Origin: an uncultured Lysobacteraceae bacterium
GTDB lineage: Bacteria > Pseudomonadota > Gammaproteobacteria > Xanthomonadales > Rhodanobacteraceae
NCBI GenBank assembly: GCA_946480705.1
Contig: CAMLLF010000105.1
Span: 1-9,280 of the forward strand
DNA length: 9,280 bases
Reading direction: 5' to 3'
Made by a program: the position numbers and the translations under genes. Positions 5,579 through 9,280 of this stretch are shown here, in pieces; within the stretch, counting starts at the first letter, position 1, and each line of letters opens with the position of its first letter. The notes below the pieces were generated by a model. That model was not told where the DNA came from. It made no database searches and worked only from the letters and a program-made list of their open reading frames with translations.

Positions 5579-8293
5579 ATGGACGCGCAACGCTGGCGGC
5601 GCATACGCGAGCTGTTCGACCGCGCGAGCGAACTCGCGCCGTCGCAGTGGGAAGACGCCCTGCGCGCGGCCTGTCCCGACGATGCGGCACTGCGCGCCGA
5701 CGTGCTCGATCTGCTGCGCGCCGACGCCGACGCGACCGATCGCACCGAGATGCTCGCGCAGGCGCCCGACGTCGTCGCCGGGCTCGCCGAGCAGCTCGAC
5801 GCTGCATCGAGCGCGGCGTACGAGGGGCTCGTGCTCGGGCCGTTCCGGCTCGTGCGCGAGATCGGCCGCGGCGGCATGGGCGCGGTCTGGCTCGCCGAAC
5901 GCATCGACGGCCAGTTCGCGCAGGTGGTCGCGATCAAACTGGTGCGCGGCGGCTGGGATACGGCCGAGACCCAGGCGCGGTTTCGCGCCGAGCGGCAGAT
6001 CCTCGCGTCGCTGCAGCATCCGAACATCGCGCATCTCGTCGACGGCGGCGTCAGCGCCGACGGCTGGCCGTGGCTCGCGCTCGAATACGTCGACGGCGTC
6101 GATCTGCGCGCGTGGTGCGATGCGCAGCGGCTCGACCTGCGCGCGCGGCTCGCGCTGTTCCTGACGGTCTGCGAGGCGGTGCAGCATGCGCATCAGCGTC
6201 TCGTCGTGCATCGCGACCTGAAGCCGTCGAACATCCTCGTGAGCCGCGACGGCGTCGTGAAGCTGCTCGATTTCGGCATCGCGAAACTCATTGCCGAGGA
6301 CGCCGCCGCGACCAGCGCGACGCGCATCTTCACGCCGGAATACGCCGCGCCCGAACAGGTGCGTGGCGAGGTCGTGACGACGGCGGTGGACATCTACGCG
6401 CTGGGCCTGCTGCTCTACGAACTGCTCAGCGGACAGCGGCCCTATCAGGTGGACAATTCCACGCCGGCCGCCTACGAGCGCGCGATCCTCGACCAGGAGC
6501 CGACGCGGCCGAGTCTTGCCGTGACGCGCGATCCGGCACGGGCCGGCGAACTCGCCGCGCGGCGCCATCTCACGCCCGAACGGCTGCGCCGCGAGCTGCG
6601 CGGCGACCTCGACGCGATCGTGCTCAAGGCGCTGCGCAAGGAGCCGGCGCTGCGCTACGCTAACGCTTCGGAACTCGCCGCCGACGTGCAGCGGCATCTG
6701 GACCGCCGGCCCGTGCTCGCACGCCGCGGCGGCTGGCGCTATCGCGCCGCGCGTTTCGTGCGGCGGCACGCGCTCGCGGTCGGTCTGGCCGGACTGCTGG
6801 TCGTCGCGCTCGTCGCGGGACTCGCGCTGACGCTGTATCAGGCGCAGACCGTGCGGCGCGAAGCGCAGAAGTCGCGCCAGGTGCTCGACTTCATGGTCGG
6901 CGTGTTCACGAGTGCGGACACCGGCAAGACCGGCGGCAAGGCCATCACCGCGGTCGAACTGCTCGATCAGGCGCGCGAGCGCATCCGCAGCGAAGTGCAG
7001 GATCCCGCACCGCGCAGCGAGCTGCTGCTCGCGATGACGCGCGCCTATCGCGGCGTCAGCAACGCCGTCGACACCCTGCCGCTGACCGACGAAGCCGTGA
7101 GCTTGCGCCGCGGCATGAACGATCCGCAGCTGCTGGCGCGGGCGCTCGCGCTGCGGTCGGCCTCGCAGCAGGACCTCGGCAAGCATGACGATGCCCTCAA
7201 ATCGCTCGACGAAGCGGCCGCGCTCGCGCTCGGCCGCGGGGCCGACGCCGACAAGACCCGCATCGAAGTGCAAAGCCGCCGAGCGAACGCGCTGATGAGT
7301 CTCGGCCGCGTCGTCGAAGCGGAACAGGCATTCGGCGACGCGTATGCACGGCGGCGCCAGCTGCTCGGCGACGACGATCCACTCACGCAGGAGACCGGCA
7401 TACGCTGGGTACGCGCACTGCTGAACACCGACCAGTTCGCGCGCGGCCGCGAAGCGGTACAGCCCATCGTCGACACGCTGCGGCGCGGCGGCGCGGAACG
7501 GGCGACCGAACTCGCCGGCGCACTCGATGCGCTCGGCGCGGGCTGGCGGCACGATGATCCCTGGCAGCACCTGCGCTACAGCCGCGAAGCGCTGGAACAG
7601 GAGCGCGTCGCCTACGGCGACACGTCGACGCATACCGCGCTGCGCATGGGCAACCTGGCCGACCAGCTGACCGAAGTCGGCGAATACGCCGAAGCGCTGC
7701 AATGGGCGGACAAGGCGCTCGCGCTGCGCCGTGCGCACGCGGCGGAAAACCCCGGCAGCATCTATCAGCCGCTGGTGACGCTGGCGACCGTGCATCTGCG
7801 CCGCGGCGATGCGGTCACGGCGCTGCCGCTGCTCGACGAAGCGATCGCCCTGCGCGACAAAGGTCAGCCCAAGCCGCCGCTGTCGGTGGCCTGGGCCATC
7901 GCGCTGCGCGGCCACGCGCGCTACCGGTCGAACCGCAATGACGACGGCCGCGCCGATTTCGACCGCGCGGCGCTCGGCTTCGAAGTCATGCCGGCCGGCA
8001 CCTGGCGCACGGCTTCGCTCGCGATCGAACGCACCGTCGCCGAACTGCCGGTTACGCCGGGCTACGACTGCGCGGCCATTGCAGCCGCCGCGCGCGATGT
8101 CGAACAGGATCTCGGGCCGAAGCCGTTGCTCGCGCAGTTCAGCCGCGCGGCTGCCGCCGCCTGCCGGCTGCGCGCGGGTGATGCGGCCGCCCAGGCCGTG
8201 CTGCTCGAGATGCAGACGGCGCTGCGCGCGAGGCTGCCGGCCGATGACGCGCGGCTGCGCTGGATCGACAGTTTTTCAGGAATGGACAAATAG
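5579..8293 (+). CDS. Transmembrane Ser/Thr protein kinase with C-terminal TPR region (kinase B)
   Basis: A 904-aa paralogue of kinase A, 73 bases downstream. The start at 5579 (MDAQRW) has a strong AGAGGGGAG ribosome binding site ending four bases before it, preferred over an in-frame start at 5546 that would swallow that site. Motifs: IGRGGMG (95-101), VAIK Lys120, Glu138, HRDLKPSN (211-218; Asp213), DFG (231-233), Thr252 before PEYAAPE, APE (257-259). The transmembrane helix is at about 398-420. The catalytic part aligns with kinase A without gaps; I count 255 of 309 identical residues between FRLV and the residues before the membrane helix. Beyond the helix similarity drops sharply. TPR-like helices include ALRMGNLADQLTEVGEYAEA and ATVHLRRGDAVTALPLLDEA. 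This pattern suggests duplication followed by divergence of the probable periplasmic sensing half, so the pair may read different signals into the same cytoplasmic target. The sequence ends SFSGMDK, with a TAG stop. Confidence 0.93.
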   Translation: MDAQRWRRIRELFDRASELAPSQWEDALRAACPDDAALRADVLDLLRADADATDRTEMLAQAPDVVAGLAEQLDAASSAAYEGLVLGPFRLVREIGRGGMGAVWLAERIDGQFAQVVAIKLVRGGWDTAETQARFRAERQILASLQHPNIAHLVDGGVSADGWPWLALEYVDGVDLRAWCDAQRLDLRARLALFLTVCEAVQHAHQRLVVHRDLKPSNILVSRDGVVKLLDFGIAKLIAEDAAATSATRIFTPEYAAPEQVRGEVVTTAVDIYALGLLLYELLSGQRPYQVDNSTPAAYERAILDQEPTRPSLAVTRDPARAGELAARRHLTPERLRRELRGDLDAIVLKALRKEPALRYANASELAADVQRHLDRRPVLARRGGWRYRAARFVRRHALAVGLAGLLVVALVAGLALTLYQAQTVRREAQKSRQVLDFMVGVFTSADTGKTGGKAITAVELLDQARERIRSEVQDPAPRSELLLAMTRAYRGVSNAVDTLPLTDEAVSLRRGMNDPQLLARALALRSASQQDLGKHDDALKSLDEAAALALGRGADADKTRIEVQSRRANALMSLGRVVEAEQAFGDAYARRRQLLGDDDPLTQETGIRWVRALLNTDQFARGREAVQPIVDTLRRGGAERATELAGALDALGAGWRHDDPWQHLRYSREALEQERVAYGDTSTHTALRMGNLADQLTEVGEYAEALQWADKALALRRAHAAENPGSIYQPLVTLATVHLRRGDAVTALPLLDEAIALRDKGQPKPPLSVAWAIALRGHARYRSNRNDDGRADFDRAALGFEVMPAGTWRTASLAIERTVAELPVTPGYDCAAIAAAARDVEQDLGPKPLLAQFSRAAAAACRLRAGDAAAQAVLLEMQTALRARLPADDARLRWIDSFSGMDK

Positions 8294-8434
8294 CTTCGTT
8301 GCGGATTCGGTTCCGCTCCCGGTTCCCGACAGCGGTCGTGCAGAGCGCTCACGATGCGAACGTTCCCGCTCCCCGATTCCCGATTCCGCGCGGGAAGGTT
8401 ACGCTCGCGCGGCGCTCACCCGCCAGGAACCGCC
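8294..8434 (+). other. Intergenic stretch with hairpin and TTCCCG-type repeats
   Basis: After the stop of kinase B, GCGGA-TTCGGT-TCCGC (8301-8316) forms a five-pair hairpin with a six-base loop, a weak terminator candidate without a T tract. The stretch then holds several copies of a TTCCCG/GATTCC-like motif (about 8318-8328 and 8362-8387) and an inverted repeat TTCCCG (8377-8382)/CGGGAA (8391-8396). Similar GATTCCC strings are, as I recall, common between genes in Xanthomonadaceae. No promoter for the small gene at 8435 was identified. Confidence 0.4.
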
Positions 8435-8632
8435 ATGTCCGCTCGCCGCACGCTGCCTGCTGCCTCGTTTGTCGTCGTTGCTGCCGCTTTCCTCGCGCCC
8501 GCGTCTGCGGCGCAGGCGTCTTGGCTCACCGGCTCGTGGTTCGGGCTGTCTATGTCCTGGGCCGACCAGAAGCCGGCCGAAGGATGCATTCCGAGCGAAA
8601 TCGACGACTGCGGCGTGCAGGAACCGCAGTAA
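8435..8632 (+). CDS. Small secreted peptide of unknown function
   Basis: A 65-aa product. The start at 8435 is supported by an AGGA ribosome binding site six bases upstream; an in-frame ATG at 8354 would prepend an Arg-rich stretch ahead of a good signal peptide and is rejected. Residues 1-28 look like a signal peptide: MSARR, a hydrophobic core rich in Val and Ala, then PASAAQA. Cleavage leaves a mature peptide of about 37 residues with a Trp-rich front (SWLTGSWFGLSMSW) and an acidic end with two Cys at 51 and 59 (GCIPSEIDDCG), compatible with one disulfide loop. I recognise no family. It lies 141 bases after kinase B in the same direction, so it could belong to the kinase transcript or be a target or ligand of the kinase sensors; neither is shown. 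A chance open frame is possible given its size, but signal peptide and ribosome binding site together make it plausible. Confidence 0.6.
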   Translation: MSARRTLPAASFVVVAAAFLAPASAAQASWLTGSWFGLSMSWADQKPAEGCIPSEIDDCGVQEPQ

Positions 8633-8636
8633 GACA

Positions 8637-8658
8637 AGGCGGGCATCGAAGCCTGCCT
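8637..8658. terminator. Hairpin between convergent genes
   Basis: AGGCGGGC (8637-8644) and GCCTGCCT (8651-8658) pair over eight positions around an ATCGAA loop. On plus-strand RNA one pair is G-U; on the minus strand it becomes an A-C mismatch. It sits five bases after the stop of the small secreted peptide gene and 12 bases beyond the stop of the convergent PLD-like gene, the right place for a shared terminator. No T tract is present, so intrinsic termination would be weak. Confidence 0.5.
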
Positions 8659-8670
8659 CGCGGTATCCGC

Positions 8671-9280
8671 TCATACGACTCCGGTATGGCGCTCCCACAG
8701 CACTTCGAACTGCCCGCCGAAGCAGCGCACGAGATAGCCGTCACTGCTGACGACGAGGTTCTCGTCGTTGCTCAGGCTCGCGCTGCGGGTCCAGTTGAAG
8801 CTGCCGTTCGCGAGCAGCTTCGTGTCGAACAGTGCGAACTTGTGGTGCATGTGGGCAGGGCTGCGGTCGAGGCGGATCTCGACGCCGGCGTCGGCGAGCT
8901 GCGAGACGTCGCTGCCGGAATCGAAACGCTTGTCGTCGTCGCTGATGATGCGCACGCGCACGCCGCGGCGGTGCGCGGCCAGCACTTCGCCGGTGAGGCG
9001 GTCGTCGGCGAGCGTGAACACGCAGATGTCGATCTGCCGGCGCGCGCCGGCGCAGAGTTCGCGCAGCTTGCGCAGGCAGGCGTCGCCCGGCGTGAAGTAG
9101 GCGCTGTGCGCGGCGGCGGCAACCTGGCTCGACAGGTCGAGCGTGCGCACGACCTGCTCGAGCCAGCGCAGTACGCCGTCGGCCTGCGCCGGCGCGGCCG
9201 CGATCTGCGCGCGCGCGATCGCGAACGCGGTGTTGCGCAACCGGCGCACGTGTTCGAGCGAGAGCTGCGCGCCGATCTCG
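8671..9280 (-). CDS. Phospholipase D-like protein of the PLD6/mitochondrial cardiolipin hydrolase type, 5' end missing
   Basis: The last 202 codons of a minus-strand gene that continues past the right edge. A GTG at 9249 is only an internal codon: the frame stays open and helical to 9280 (EIGAQLSLEHVRRLRN). The C-terminal 150 residues form a PLDc domain: YFTPGDACLRKLRELC, DICVFTLADDRLTGEVLAAH, GVRVRIISDDDKRFDSGSD, then the HKD motif at 8794-8847 (HHKFALFD followed by GSFN, i.e. HxKx4Dx6GSxN), WTRSAS and NDEN. This order closely matches PLD6/Zucchini-like proteins, in which one HKD motif per chain forms the active site as a dimer, with His as the nucleophile. The bacterial substrate is not settled: nuclease or phospholipid hydrolase are both possible. 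No signal peptide can be judged. The extra N-terminal helical region (about 50 residues visible) is outside the PLD domain. It is convergent to, and probably unrelated to, the kinase genes. Confidence 0.88.
   Translation of the reverse strand, partial: EIGAQLSLEHVRRLRNTAFAIARAQIAAAPAQADGVLRWLEQVVRTLDLSSQVAAAAHSAYFTPGDACLRKLRELCAGARRQIDICVFTLADDRLTGEVLAAHRRGVRVRIISDDDKRFDSGSDVSQLADAGVEIRLDRSPAHMHHKFALFDTKLLANGSFNWTRSASLSNDENLVVSSDGYLVRCFGGQFEVLWERHTGVV

Noticed and set aside
2731..6027. A 1098-codon open frame on the minus strand across both kinases
   Set aside because: It lies antisense to clear kinase motifs, is Arg/Ala-rich without any domain, and arises because GC-biased third positions remove stops from the opposite strand.
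4974..6663. Long plus-strand open frames at 4974-6164 and 5536-6663
   Set aside because: Out-of-frame translations of the kinase genes, extremely Arg-rich, with no motifs.
4868..7915. A 1015-codon open frame on the minus strand over kinase A end and kinase B
   Set aside because: Same antisense artefact; its parts over the two kinases resemble each other only because the kinases are paralogues.
9247..9249. GTG as start of the PLD-like gene
   Set aside because: The frame remains open with plausible helical protein sequence to the window edge, so the true start is probably outside.

Overview
The window is very GC-rich, strongly codon-biased bacterial DNA. Protein families and layout suggest a high-GC gammaproteobacterium of the Xanthomonadales/Lysobacterales type. 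This rests on family recognition and on the style of the intergenic repeats, not on a marker gene. No tRNA, rRNA, CRISPR array, transposase or phage gene is visible.

Layout. At the left edge, on the minus strand, is the start of a secreted protein gene (1-251). About 420 bp without a convincing gene follow, ending in a compact hairpin (675-699) just downstream of an ECF-type sigma factor gene (714-1283, minus). A 240-bp divergent intergenic region separates the sigma gene from a plus-strand series: a small secreted protein made of LNGxx pentapeptide-like repeats (1524-1838), a TGATG-overlapping ADYC-domain secreted protein gene broken by an apparent one-base insertion (1838-2594), and two tandem paralogous transmembrane Ser/Thr kinases with C-terminal TPR regions (2764-5505 and 5579-8293). 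A 65-aa secreted peptide gene (8435-8632) ends convergently against a partial gene for a PLD6/mitochondrial-cardiolipin-hydrolase-like phospholipase D protein (8671-9280, minus), with a shared hairpin between the two.

How it may work together. Sigma factors of this family commonly lie beside Hanks-type kinases. In one studied case (EcfP/PpkT of Vibrio) the kinase activates the sigma factor by threonine phosphorylation. Here the sigma factor has no neighbouring anti-sigma gene and has Asn-Thr-Arg-Ala where many ECF factors carry an acidic patch. It faces two kinases whose catalytic halves are about 80% identical (hand count) while their probable periplasmic TPR halves have diverged. The best reading is a two-input kinase/sigma signalling locus that may control nearby secreted proteins. 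That link is inference from neighbourhood and family knowledge. The kinases, sigma factor, PLD protein and ADYC domain are themselves clear from sequence.
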